A DNA stretch of 36,554 bases from Alphaproteobacteria bacterium (GTDB lineage Bacteria; Pseudomonadota; Alphaproteobacteria; Rhizobiales; Hyphomicrobiaceae), in contig JAHJQI010000110.1 of NCBI GenBank assembly GCA_018819265.1, positions 1-36,554 on the forward strand, given 5' to 3'. How positions within the stretch are numbered: position 1 is the first letter of the stretch; each line of letters opens with the position of its first letter. The position numbers were made by a program, and so were the translations under genes. The notes under the pieces were generated by a model that had not been told where the DNA came from, searched no databases, and saw only the letters and a program-made list of their open reading frames with translations. Below are positions 1 through 7,638 of the stretch, piece after piece.

Positions 1-6
1 AGTGAA

Positions 7-33
7 CCGGCTGTGTGTTAGCACACCCGCCGG
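7..33. repeat. Imperfect hairpin at the left edge
   Basis: CCGGC and GTGTG on the left pair with CACAC and GCCGG on the right around a TTAG loop, with a small internal bulge. It lies just beyond the 3' end of the minus-strand gene that ends at 95. It could be that gene's terminator, but there is no clear U-tract on the minus strand. Confidence 0.4.
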
Positions 34-94
34 CCCGGCCGTCGTGTTTTTCCGTCCGTTTGCGGTTACGATCGGGAAAGGGGAAAAACGATCC

Positions 95-811
95 TCACCA
101 GCCGCGGCGGCCGAATTTCATGCTGGGAAGGGCTGCGGCCTGGATTCCGCGCCGTGCGGCGGCCGGAGCCGGCAGAGTTTCGGCGACGGGCTCCACGCTC
201 TTAGCTTGTTTCAAAGCCCGGTCGATTGCGCGCTTTTTTTCGGCCGCCTTTCGCATCGCCTGCCGGACACTCGCCGGGGTGTTTTCGTCGGGCGCGGAAA
301 TGTCGCCATGCAGCATGGAGTTCTTGCGGCGGTTGGTGCGCAGCATTGCGAGGCGCCGCCCCAGCACGAAGCGGCCGACGACCGCCAGGATCGACACAGC
401 GATCGCAGTAGCGAAGATGTAGGCGAGGATGCCGGCCGGGCGAAGCGGTGGCTCTGGAAGTGCGTCGAGCCCGGCGGCGGCCATGGTCATGCCGAGGCCC
501 ACGGCGTCGAGACTTTCGTGGGCGCCGCCCGCAACGTAGCCCACCCAGACGCCGGAGCCGTCGGCGCGGAAATGGTAGCCGAGATCGACGTGGGTTTGCG
601 AGCCGCGCTTGAACATCGCGGTGTCGGGGAGATCGACGACGCGCACGACGACATCCTCGCTCTGCCAGAATCCGAGTGGTTCGTTGGCCGCAGCTCCGCC
701 ACTCCACCCACAGAGGCATGGCAGGATCAAGTGGCCGACGATGGCTAAACCGGCAATGCGGCGCACGGCGCAGACTCCAAGGGACGTCATGGTCGACGTT
801 GCATTAGGCAT
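95..811 (-). CDS. Hypothetical membrane protein with signal-like N-terminus
   Basis: A 238-residue protein that I do not recognise. A hydrophobic segment at about residues 15-35 looks like a signal peptide or anchor (internal ATG at 790 is an alternative start). It is followed by a short exported part containing GFWQSEDVVVRVVDLPD, which resembles small periplasmic domains of DUF2147 type, though the match is too weak to assign. A second clear membrane helix (about residues 130-148, ILAYIFATAIAVSILAVVG) precedes a basic, Ala/Lys/Arg-rich cytoplasmic tail. The likely topology is a periplasmic loop with a cytoplasmic C-terminus. No strong Shine-Dalgarno precedes either start, so the start is uncertain. 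Coding character and the two hydrophobic segments make this frame more credible than the overlapping frames. Confidence 0.6.
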   Translation of the reverse strand: MPNATSTMTSLGVCAVRRIAGLAIVGHLILPCLCGWSGGAAANEPLGFWQSEDVVVRVVDLPDTAMFKRGSQTHVDLGYHFRADGSGVWVGYVAGGAHESLDAVGLGMTMAAAGLDALPEPPLRPAGILAYIFATAIAVSILAVVGRFVLGRRLAMLRTNRRKNSMLHGDISAPDENTPASVRQAMRKAAEKKRAIDRALKQAKSVEPVAETLPAPAAARRGIQAAALPSMKFGRRGW

Positions 812-887
812 ATTGCAGCAAGTCGAACTAAATCCGCCCTAATGAGCGTGCTGAAAACGGCGTAAAGTTCTGGTTCGTTACAATACG

Positions 888-919
888 AAAAACCTCGCCG
901 GCAGGGAGCCGGCGAGGTT
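888..919 (-). terminator. Rho-independent terminator of the YHS gene
   Basis: A perfect 12-bp stem (891-902 with 908-919) closes a 5-nt loop. Read on the minus strand, GCCGGCGAGG is followed by five T residues. It lies about 107 bp past the stop codon of the minus-strand YHS-domain gene. Confidence 0.8.
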
Positions 920-1026
920 GAAGCCGCGCGGGTGGCGGGGGAGCGCAGGGGGGCGCGGCTAAGCAAGTGCTTCGGGCGGCTGACCCGTGAAACAAGGTTG
1001 CCGATCTCTCAGGGGTAGAAGTCGTA

Positions 1027-1503
1027 CTAATTCAGGACCTTCGGCCAGTTCGCATCAGCGTTGGAGATGTTAGCGGGGATGTTCCTTGACCATGTCTCCT
1101 GTACGTCGTGGTCGTAATTCAGGTAGAGCTTGCCATCGACGATCTTCCAGGCCTGCGGATCACCTTTGGCGGTGTAACCCTGGCCGACAGCCCAGGCGCA
1201 ATAACCGCCATACCGGGGCGCGAATTTTTCCGGATCGGCCAAGAAGGCGGCCCGGTTTTCCTGCGAGGAGAAGCGCCAGACGACACCGTCCTTCTCGGCC
1301 ACGATCTCTTTGTTTCCCTTGAGGGGCTTGCCGATCGCGAAGTAGGCGACGGGATCGTATCCACCAACCGCGACACCCTTGACGATGCCGGTGAACACCA
1401 TGGATTTGCCGGCCTCGACCTGATGGGATGCCAACAGCGAGGCGAAGAGAAAGGCTGCGGCCAACACGGCGAAAACGAGAGATGAGCGATTGTGGGTGTG
1501 CAT
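1027..1503 (-). CDS. Secreted YHS domain-containing protein
   Basis: The start chosen is the ATG at 1503, which has GGAGG seven bases upstream; the longer frame to 1572 has no such site. The 158-residue product begins with a signal peptide (about residues 1-31, hydrophobic LVFAVLAAAFLFASLLA). A YHS domain follows: GGYDPVAYF near residue 47, WRFSSQENRAAFLADPEKFAPRYGGYCA, then GDPQAWKIVDGKLYLNYD. This is the typical layout of short periplasmic YHS proteins, a fold associated with metal (copper/heavy-metal) handling. The substrate here is not known. The gene stands alone, divergent from the gamma-glutamylcyclotransferase-like gene, and ends at a strong terminator. Confidence 0.85.
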   Translation of the reverse strand: MHTHNRSSLVFAVLAAAFLFASLLASHQVEAGKSMVFTGIVKGVAVGGYDPVAYFAIGKPLKGNKEIVAEKDGVVWRFSSQENRAAFLADPEKFAPRYGGYCAWAVGQGYTAKGDPQAWKIVDGKLYLNYDHDVQETWSRNIPANISNADANWPKVLN

Positions 1504-1635
1504 TGCTTGACCTCCAGAACCGGGCGCTGTTTCCATGTCGCGGAGTTTTGCGCAAAGCAAGATCACTTGCACTCCACTTGGTGGTGAACGCCGCGTGATC
1601 GACAGGCGCTCTATTCGAACCGGAGATCTGGTTCC

Positions 1636-2055
1636 TTGGGCTGCAACCGACTATTCGTCTACGGAACCCTTTTGGCCCGGGCGAGCGGCCGGCTTGGCGC
1701 AGGCGAACGCCGGCGGCTGGCGAGGGAGGCGATGTGGCTGGGAGAAGCGCAGGTGAGTGGTGTTCTCTTCGACCTGGGCGACTACCCGGGCCTCGTGGAG
1801 CCGGGCGAGGCCGGCGATAGCGTTCACGGTGAGTTGTTCGAGCTTCACAATCCGGATGAGACGTTACGCTGGCTTGATGCCTACGAAGGCGTCGGGGTCG
1901 TAAAGGACAGTCCCGCCGATGAGTACCGGCGTCAGATTCTGGACGTCAAGTTCGGCTCCGGCGAAAACTGCGAGGCTTGGTCGTACGTTCTTCGACAGAA
2001 CATCGCCGGACGGCGGAGGCTCGCCTGCGGCCGGTGGCGCGGCCGGCGCGACTGA
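1636..2055 (+). CDS. Gamma-glutamylcyclotransferase (AIG2-like) family protein
   Basis: A 139-residue protein starting with LFVYGTLL, the signature P-loop-like strand of the GGCT/AIG2 fold. GVLFDLGDYPGLV and VHGELFEL follow, then the family acid in LDAYEGV (Glu near residue 83) that acts in cyclotransfer. The C-terminal AWSYVLRQ...RRLACGRW matches the usual end of bacterial homologues. Members cleave gamma-glutamyl-amine or gamma-glutamyl peptides to pyroglutamate, but the substrate of this subgroup is not predictable. The start is a TTG at 1636 directly before CNRLFVYGTL, with GGAG about ten bases upstream; no ATG exists in a suitable place. It is divergent from the YHS gene. Confidence 0.8.
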   Translation: MGCNRLFVYGTLLARASGRLGAGERRRLAREAMWLGEAQVSGVLFDLGDYPGLVEPGEAGDSVHGELFELHNPDETLRWLDAYEGVGVVKDSPADEYRRQILDVKFGSGENCEAWSYVLRQNIAGRRRLACGRWRGRRD

Positions 2056-2141
2056 AGAGCTGCATGCGATCCGGGAGAGACTTTCGCTTCGCAGGTGATC
2101 TTCCGGTGCGGCAGCTTCGTTAAAGTTCTGACATTGAAAAT

Positions 2142-2205
2142 CTAGAGCAGCATCCGATCCATGGGAACCGTTGAGGTTATCGCTGATCGGATCAAGCCGC
2201 TCCAG
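2142..2205. repeat. CTAGAGCA-type palindromic intergenic repeat, copy 1
   Basis: CTAGAGCAGCATCCGATC on the left is matched by GATCGGAT...GCTCCAG on the right, about 64 bp in all. It is the same family as the copy at 24132-24197. Short palindromes starting with CTAGAGCA are common in Hyphomicrobiales intergenic DNA. Confidence 0.7.
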
Positions 2206-2287
2206 AATCATTATTCTTCAGGCAGATGCTTTCGCAGGCAGCGCGGTGCCGTCGCGCCCCCGCGGGGAGCAAACCGGGAAACTCAAT

Positions 2288-2683
2288 ATGCAAAGACGTT
2301 CCAAGACGCTGCATGTCGAGATGGGGCTGAACGATGATGCAGCCCGGTGTGAGAGGCCGGCGTCGGGTGAGCGACGCCGACCGTCCCAGACGCCGGCCAA
2401 ACTTGCCAATGGAACGTTCGTTGCGGGCGATGCCTCGGCGCTCGATGCCTTCTCGCGATTGCTGTCGAAGCGCAACGTGGAGCTTTTGAAGCTGATCAAG
2501 GAGGCGAAGCCGCAGTCTGTCGCCGAGCTTGCACGGCTGTCCGGCCGACCCAAGGCCAGCCTGATGCTGACCCTGCGGCGGTTCAATACCTATGGGATCG
2601 TCGAGTTCGTCGAGACCGATGGACGGCGCAAGGTGCCGCGGGTGGCCTGCGACAGAGTGAGGCTCGATATCCCGATCGCCTGA
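2288..2683 (+). CDS. COG4190 (HVO_A0114-like) winged-helix DNA-binding protein
   Basis: The start is taken as the ATG at 2288, with GGGA eight bases before it; the longer frame from 2171 runs through a palindromic repeat. In the 131-residue product, residues 53-115 form a winged helix: LDAFSRLLSKRNVELLKLI, then the helix-turn-helix SVAELARLSGRPKASLMLTLRRF (77-99), then the wing GIVEFVETDGRRKVPR. The ending VRLDIPI is typical of COG4190 regulators. Relatives often serve as the antitoxin of a DUF6516 (TumE-like) toxin. No such toxin lies next to this gene, so it is either a lone regulator or a relic of a pair. It converges on the GYF gene, 14 bp apart. Confidence 0.75.
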   Translation: MQRRSKTLHVEMGLNDDAARCERPASGERRRPSQTPAKLANGTFVAGDASALDAFSRLLSKRNVELLKLIKEAKPQSVAELARLSGRPKASLMLTLRRFNTYGIVEFVETDGRRKVPRVACDRVRLDIPIA

Positions 2684-2697
2684 AGTCGCCTCGCAGC

Positions 2698-4260
2698 CTA
2701 TCCGGCGATGACTGGCCTCAGAGTTTCGACCAGCAGGCGTTCCTGTACAGTCTTGTCCTCGATCGCGATGTGCGCTGCAAACCAATCCTGCACCATTTTG
2801 CAGACCTGTTCAGGCGGCGCCTTGGCCAGAGCCTGTGGATTCGAGAACAGTCCGAGGTCGGCCTTCGACCAGCCGATCTTCGTCAATTCACTCGCAAGGA
2901 TATCGTAATCCGGCTTACCGGCCTTGGCGCGCTGGACAGGGGTCTTGCGGCCGTCCGCGACAGCGCGGAAGACAGCCGCAATCTGTCCTTCAATCGCATC
3001 GCCATATCCCGGCTTGGGGAACAGCGCAATGACGGCGGAGCTCGTTTCACCCTTGCTGATGAAGGTGTAGCAGGCTTCCGTCGAATGGCCCGCTAGGCTC
3101 TTCAGGTTGGCCAGGAAGGCGGTTGCGACGCTTTGCAGGTTATCGGTACTGGAGGCAAGCGCCTGACCCGCGTGTTCGCGGCGAAGCGCCACAAGTTTGC
3201 CGATCAGGTGCTTCGACAAATCCGTTTCGCTGGCGGAGTTCGAGAGTTTGGATATCTCGATTACCCGCTCCTGATACCACTCGGGGAATTCGCCCTTGAT
3301 CACGCGCCACAGCTGCGACTTCTGCAGATTGTCATCGATGGTCGCCAGTGGAACCTGATCGTCGGTCGCGGCCGCCGGTTGGGCGTTCGGATCAGATGGC
3401 TGGGCGGGTGGAATCGTTACGGTGATGCCCTCGATGCGCGGACCTTCCGGGGCTGCGGGCGGCGCCGAAGCCGCAGGTGCGGGCGGGGGCGCGGGAGACG
3501 CAACGGGATTTTCCAGTGACGCGGTCTTGGTGCCGGTTGCGGCTTTGACGACCGGCGGGGCATTATTGGCGGTGGCCGTCGTGCCGGCCTGTTCGTTCAT
3601 GTATTTGAAGATGCTGTCCTGGTTCTGAAAGGCCACGACACCGCCGCCGATAGCAGCGGCGACGACGGCGGCGGCCCCGATCATCATGCTGAAGCGGCCG
3701 CCGCGGCGGGGCGCATCCTCGGCGTCGAGATCCTCGTCGTCGTAGCCGTCGACGGGGGCGGGCTGACTCTGGGCCCTGTGCGATTCGGGGCGCGATTCGG
3801 GGCCAGCAGCCGTCCGGGTGGCGCGGAAGGATGGCAGCACATCTTCGGGCGACGGCAATTCGCCGGCGCCAGCCTTAGGCGTGCCGCCGGCGGAGCCCCC
3901 GGCGGGCTGGTGCGCTGACAGCGCGGCGGAGAGCGTCGGCTGCGCCTTGGGTTCGCTTGCAGCCGGATTGGCGGATTTGGCCTGCGGCGCTGAACTTTTG
4001 GCCTGCGGCGCTGGGCTATTAGCCTGCGGCGCTGGGGGTGGCTGAGGAGGTGGTGGCGGCATCGGCGGCGAAGGTGCCGGCTGCGGTGGAAACACCATGG
4101 CAGCAGGCTGCCACTCGGGAAGGTTCTGGTTCCAGACCAGGTCGCCCGACTTCAAGTGCCCGCTTTCCACGAACAGACGCATTTCCACGTCCGAGAGCGG
4201 CCCGTGCTGCTGACCTTCGCGGGCGATGTACCAGACTAGTTCGGAGTTCTTATCGCTCAT
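2698..4260 (-). CDS. GYF_2/DUF4339-domain membrane protein
   Basis: 520 residues. The N-terminus (about 8-55: WYIAREGQQHGPLSDVEMRLFVESGHLKSGDLVWNQNLPEW) is a bacterial GYF_2 (DUF4339) domain, thought to bind proline-rich peptides. A long Pro/Ala-rich linker (56-185) follows, with an eight-residue repeat of the type APQAKSSA near 78-97. A single membrane helix (about 190-211) leads to another Pro/Ala stretch and a folded domain (about 300-520) starting WRVIKGEFPEWYQERV that I cannot name. Topology is probably a cytoplasmic GYF domain and an exported C-terminal domain. The start is unusual: the first 19 bases are tandemly duplicated, and the ATG at 4260 has no good Shine-Dalgarno of its own (see the separate entry). 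Confidence 0.75.
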   Translation of the reverse strand: MSDKNSELVWYIAREGQQHGPLSDVEMRLFVESGHLKSGDLVWNQNLPEWQPAAMVFPPQPAPSPPMPPPPPQPPPAPQANSPAPQAKSSAPQAKSANPAASEPKAQPTLSAALSAHQPAGGSAGGTPKAGAGELPSPEDVLPSFRATRTAAGPESRPESHRAQSQPAPVDGYDDEDLDAEDAPRRGGRFSMMIGAAAVVAAAIGGGVVAFQNQDSIFKYMNEQAGTTATANNAPPVVKAATGTKTASLENPVASPAPPPAPAASAPPAAPEGPRIEGITVTIPPAQPSDPNAQPAAATDDQVPLATIDDNLQKSQLWRVIKGEFPEWYQERVIEISKLSNSASETDLSKHLIGKLVALRREHAGQALASSTDNLQSVATAFLANLKSLAGHSTEACYTFISKGETSSAVIALFPKPGYGDAIEGQIAAVFRAVADGRKTPVQRAKAGKPDYDILASELTKIGWSKADLGLFSNPQALAKAPPEQVCKMVQDWFAAHIAIEDKTVQERLLVETLRPVIAG

Positions 4261-4279
4261 CGGAGTTCTTGTCGCTCAT
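4241..4279 (-). repeat. 19-bp tandem duplication of the GYF gene start, making a 9-codon leader ORF
   Basis: Bases 4241-4259 and 4260-4278 are copies of the same 19-mer with one A/G difference. The upstream copy supplies another ATG (4277-4279), preceded by a GAGAG-like Shine-Dalgarno. Because 19 is not a multiple of three, that ATG is out of frame and encodes MSDKNSDER then TAA at 4250-4252, overlapping the true ATG at 4258-4260. Confidence 0.85.
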
Positions 4280-4576
4280 CGGCTCTCGTCGGTGGTCTGG
4301 ATCGGGCGAATTGGCGGCCTCCGGTTTTCCATGACGACTTGACTTGATGTCACACGGAACGAGCCGGCCCGTCAACGGCGCCAGAACCCTTGTGAAACGC
4401 TATCGTCGAGGAACCCGACAATAGCCGGAGATGGATGACCGGCACCCTTTCAATAGCCTTTTCACACGCTAAAGCGGGCCATTACAAGGCGTCGTTTTCG
4501 CCGTCCCAGCAGCAGGACTTGGCGGAAATGGGGGAAAGCGGCGACGTTGAGCGTCCGTACAGGAAGGAGCGCATTA

Positions 4577-4597
4577 GCCTTGCCGATCGGCCAAGGC
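4577..4597. promoter_or_regulatory. Palindrome upstream of ndk, possible operator
   Basis: GCCTTG and CAAGGC flank a perfect CCGATCGG core. It ends 15 bp before the predicted -35 box of ndk, a usual place for a regulator site. Function is inferred only from position and symmetry. Confidence 0.35.
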
Positions 4598-4611
4598 GCC
4601 ATTTTGCGGGC

Positions 4612-4640
4612 TTGTGGGGGCGCGGGGGCGTCGCTATAAG
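4612..4640 (+). promoter_or_regulatory. Candidate sigma-70-type promoter of ndk
   Basis: TTGTGG (4612-4617), a 17-bp spacer and TATAAG (4635-4640) lie 38 bp before the ndk ATG. Spacing is ideal and the boxes are close to consensus. Confidence 0.45.
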
Positions 4641-4677
4641 GCGCTGGTCTGACATGAAGAATTTGCCCGGGGGATCT

Positions 4678-5100
4678 ATGGCAGTCGAACGCACGTTTTC
4701 AATCATCAAGCCCGATGCGACCAATCGCAATCTGACGGGCGCGATCAATGCCGTCATCGAAAAGGCAGGTCTTCGCATCGTCGCGCAAAAGCGCGTCCTG
4801 TGGACAAAAGCCCAAGCCCAGAAGTTCTATGAGGAACACGCAGCCCGCCCGTTCTACGGCGAACTTGTCGACTTCATGACCTCGGGGCCGATCGTGCTGC
4901 AGGTCCTCGAAGGCGAGAATGCGATTGCCAAGTACCGTGAAGTTATGGGCGCGACCGATCCGGCCGAGGCCGCCGAAGGCACCATCCGCAAGCTGTTCGC
5001 TCTGTCCAAGGGTGAAAATTCCTCGCACGGCTCTGACAGTGCCGCCTCGGCAGAGCGCGAAATAGCGCTCAACTTCCGCCTCGACGAGATCGTCGGGTGA
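4678..5100 (+). CDS. ndk: Nucleoside diphosphate kinase
   Basis: The 140-residue product has the standard bacterial length. It transfers the gamma-phosphate of ATP to nucleoside diphosphates through a phosphohistidine. [11 protein letters not shown] at the N-terminus carries the phosphate-binding Lys11. Arg and Gly residues in [14 protein letters not shown] line the nucleotide site. ENSSHGSDS contains the catalytic His117. The ATG at 4678 is preceded by GGGGGATC and gives the canonical [14 protein letters not shown] start; the open frame reaching back to 4435 is rejected. The gene is single, with its own promoter-like boxes, as is usual for ndk. Confidence 0.97.
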   Translation: MAVERTFSIIKPDATNRNLTGAINAVIEKAGLRIVAQKRVLWTKAQAQKFYEEHAARPFYGELVDFMTSGPIVLQVLEGENAIAKYREVMGATDPAEAAEGTIRKLFALSKGENSSHGSDSAASAEREIALNFRLDEIVG

Positions 5101-5115
5101 ACCGGCCACGAGACT

Positions 5116-5147
5116 GACGCCGGCTGGCGGACGGGTTTGCCGGCGTC
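5116..5147. repeat. Hairpin downstream of ndk
   Basis: GACGCCGGC (5116-5124) pairs with GCCGGCGTC (5139-5147), nine perfect pairs around a 14-nt loop, starting 15 bp after the ndk stop. No U-tract follows, so it may be an mRNA-end stabiliser or a Rho-assisted terminator. Confidence 0.45.
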
Positions 5148-5293
5148 GTCCAGAGTAAAGTTATCGGACCATGGAATCGCGAAGGGCGATTGGGATTGGT
5201 TTGATGCTACTCGAAGACGTCGACTGCGGAACGCCGAAAGTTCGTTGCAAGTTGGTTTGAGGACCGCGAGGTCCGGAACAAATCGGGAGGGCC

Positions 5294-5815
5294 ATGTCCC
5301 AGGTTCGGCTCTTCATAGCCACCAGCCTTGATGGTTTCGTTGCAGACAGCGACGGGGACTCGGCGTGGCTTGAACCTTATCGAAGGAGCATGTTTACCGA
5401 ATCGGGGTTCCTCGACAACATCGGTGCCGTCATTCTTGGCCGGCGCACATTCCAGATGATGCAGGCCTTCGGCGAATGGCCTTACGTCGACAAGTACGCA
5501 TTCATCCTGACATCGCAGGAACCTTCCGGATTGCCGCTGAATTCGTTCTACGTGACGAGCGGAATTGCAGCCGCCGTGCAGGCCGCCCGCGAACGTACTT
5601 CAAAAGACATCTGGGTCGTCGGCGGTGCCGTCACGATGGAATCGGCCCTCGATGCGGGCCTCGTCGACATCGTCGAGATCTGCGTCGTACCGCGGCTGAT
5701 CGGTTCGGGGCTGTCGATGTTCAACTCGCTGAAGCGGCGACAAAAACTGGAATTCGAAGGTATCCAGGCGTTTTCCGACGGCCTCGTCAAGCTGCGCTAC
5801 GAAGTCATCGGATAG
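5294..5815 (+). CDS. Dihydrofolate reductase family protein (RibD C-terminal fold)
   Basis: 173 residues, start ATG at 5294 with GGAGG six bases upstream. The N-terminal RLFIATSLDGFVAD is the signature first strand of the DHFR/RibD-C family. VILGRRTFQMM and WVVGGAVTMESALDAGLVDIVEICVVPRLIGSG carry the NADPH-binding glycines. Family members of this size (YyaP/YwjB group) are NAD(P)H reductases of unknown substrate and generally are not the essential folate enzyme. Not part of an operon: a 193-bp spacer lies before it and a terminator after it. Confidence 0.88.
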   Translation: MSQVRLFIATSLDGFVADSDGDSAWLEPYRRSMFTESGFLDNIGAVILGRRTFQMMQAFGEWPYVDKYAFILTSQEPSGLPLNSFYVTSGIAAAVQAARERTSKDIWVVGGAVTMESALDAGLVDIVEICVVPRLIGSGLSMFNSLKRRQKLEFEGIQAFSDGLVKLRYEVIG

Positions 5816-5833
5816 GGAATTGCCATACGATAC

Positions 5834-5864
5834 GGGTCCCGTCACATCGGAGAGGGACCCTTTT
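5834..5864 (+). terminator. Rho-independent terminator of the DHFR-family gene
   Basis: GGGTCCC (5834-5840) pairs with GGGACCC (5854-5860) around a 13-nt loop and is followed by TTTT. It lies 19 bp after the stop codon and between convergent genes. Confidence 0.75.
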
Positions 5865-5904
5865 CGAATTGATCGTCGGGGCTATCGAAACCGCGCGGTG
5901 TGGC

Positions 5905-7281
5905 TCAACCCAGTTCGTGGATCTTGAAGTGGAGGCCGCCGCGCGGCGTCAGCGTCACCGTCGGATTGATTTCGGCAGGCCTCGGCCCGACGTACTCGGG
6001 GCGGAAGCGACGCAGCAACAGCGACAGGGCAAGCGTGTTCTCGACCTGACTCATGGCGCCGCCGATGCACGAGCGCTTGCCGGCGCCGAACGGGATGTAG
6101 GAATACTTCACGCGCTTTTTCGCCGCGTCCCCCATCCAGCGATCGGGCCGGAATTCCTCAGGCGAGTCCCAGAACTTCGGGTTGTGGTGGGCGCCATATC
6201 CGAACAGCACGATGCGGTCGCCGGCCTTGATTTCCTTGCCGTCGATTTCGTCGGGGCCGGCGGCGGTGCGGATCAAGCTCCAGATCGGCGGATAGATGCG
6301 CATCGTTTCCTGGATCACCGCGCGCGTATAGACAAGGGCCGAATAGTCGGCGGCGTTGGGTTCGCGGTCGCCGTAGACCTCGTTGCCTTCGCGGCGGATG
6401 CGGTCTGCGGCGTCGGGCATCAGCGAGACCAGATAGAGCGCCCAGGCGAGCGTCAGCGCCGTCGTCTCGGTGCCCGCCCACAGGTACTGCTTCAATTCAT
6501 CGATAGCCTGCTGCTCGTCAAATTCGGGGACATCTGGATCGGCGACGGCTGCCTCGATCATTTTGAGGAGCGTTTTTTCGCGTTCTTCGCGCGGATCGGA
6601 GGCGATAACGGCCGGCGGCACCGCCCACCAGGCTTCAACGGCCTTGGTGTTTGCGGTCTCGCCGTCGCTCATGTCGAAACCGGCGAGCTTCTTCTCGCGG
6701 ATCGACTTGTGATTCATCACGTCGGTGTAGGTCTTGACGTACTTGAAGACGACGTGCGGGTTGAATGGCATGTCGCGGTCGAACAGCGCCTTGCAGATCA
6801 TGTCGGCGGCAAGCGTCCAGGTCTGCTCGACCATCTCGACGGACTCGCCCGACCTGGCGAGGGCTTCCCAGGTTGCCATCTTGGTTTTGATGGCGGCGTT
6901 GAAGTAGGGAATGTATTCGGCGAATACGTCGGGATGGAACGCGGGCTGCTGGGGCATGCGAATCTTCTGCCACAGCGCGCCATCGTGAGTGATCATAGAC
7001 TTGCCGAAAATCGGCTTCAGGCCGTCGAAATACTTGATGTAGTTGTCGGCCTTCGACACCAGGACGTGCTTGAAATACTCAGGCTCGCTGATGAGAACGA
7101 CACGCTGGCTGGCCATCGAAACGGGAATTACCGGACCGTAGCGCTCGGTCATCTGCATCAGGATACGCATCGGGTTCGACGGATCCTTGAGAAGCGGCGA
7201 CAGCTTGAACCAGATGCTCTCCTCCCCAAACTGATTCAATTGGCTGCCCATCATTTTCATTTCGGTTTCGGCTATGGTCAT
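5905..7281 (-). CDS. Cytochrome P450
   Basis: 458 residues, a heme-thiolate monooxygenase. The I-helix oxygen-activation motif AGTETT covers residues 269-274. The ExxR pair is E325/R328 (ETMR). FRPDRW follows, and the heme loop FGAGKRSCIGG carries the ligand Cys405. There is no membrane anchor, so it should be soluble. The longer length and the FGAGKRSCIG loop are closer to CYP4/CYP102-like heme domains than to short P450cam-type proteins; the CYP family cannot be set by eye. The start is the ATG at 7281 with GGAG upstream. No ferredoxin or ferredoxin reductase gene is adjacent, so electrons must come from elsewhere. The substrate is unknown. Confidence 0.95.
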   Translation of the reverse strand: MTIAETEMKMMGSQLNQFGEESIWFKLSPLLKDPSNPMRILMQMTERYGPVIPVSMASQRVVLISEPEYFKHVLVSKADNYIKYFDGLKPIFGKSMITHDGALWQKIRMPQQPAFHPDVFAEYIPYFNAAIKTKMATWEALARSGESVEMVEQTWTLAADMICKALFDRDMPFNPHVVFKYVKTYTDVMNHKSIREKKLAGFDMSDGETANTKAVEAWWAVPPAVIASDPREEREKTLLKMIEAAVADPDVPEFDEQQAIDELKQYLWAGTETTALTLAWALYLVSLMPDAADRIRREGNEVYGDREPNAADYSALVYTRAVIQETMRIYPPIWSLIRTAAGPDEIDGKEIKAGDRIVLFGYGAHHNPKFWDSPEEFRPDRWMGDAAKKRVKYSYIPFGAGKRSCIGGAMSQVENTLALSLLLRRFRPEYVGPRPAEINPTVTLTPRGGLHFKIHELG

Positions 7282-7638
7282 TGCTCAATGATCTCCGGAG
7301 CGAATTGCCGGCTCTCGCGTTCGGCTGGCGAGACGTTGTCAGCAGCCTGTGCCTGCTATCCGGGGGTACGCGCGATGCCGATTGGCAGAGCTCACAAGAT
7401 ATCCTGCTCGCGTTGCTGCAGCCTTCCCGCGGTGCGTTAATCGTGAGGACGACGTTTGCCCATGGTGACTTGTGATAATGAAGCTTTTGCTACCGGTTGG
7501 ATGTGACTATTGGAACACAGCCACCCAATAGAAAGGCGCAACTAACACCTGGGTGTGCCAGTGTCTATGGACCGAAGGTCTTTCGCTACAATTTGGCACG
7601 AGAAATCAGGGGCTAGGCAGGACAAACTAAGTTTGCGG
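7282..7638. other. Intergenic region between the P450 gene and purN
   Basis: 357 bp without a convincing gene. It should hold the P450 promoter. It has two short inverted repeats: CTATTGG/CCAATAG (7507-7531) and, next to the purN stop, CAAACT-A-AGTTTG (7623-7635). Neither is a clear terminator. Confidence 0.6.

Larger units (their letters stand above)
4261..4677. other. Divergent intergenic region between the GYF gene and ndk
   Basis: 417 bp with no credible gene. An open frame continues upstream from ndk, but it lacks coding features and a plausible start. It holds the GYF leader duplication at its left edge, a palindrome at 4577-4597 and a promoter-like pair at 4612-4640. Confidence 0.7.

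Noticed and set aside
4435..4677. 81-codon N-terminal extension of ndk
   Set aside because: NDK has a fixed N-terminus, and the ATG at 4678 has a good ribosome-binding site and promoter-like boxes inside the proposed extension.
5476..7440. 654-codon plus-strand frame opposite the P450
   Set aside because: Shadow frame that also overlaps the end of the DHFR-family gene; no recognisable fold.
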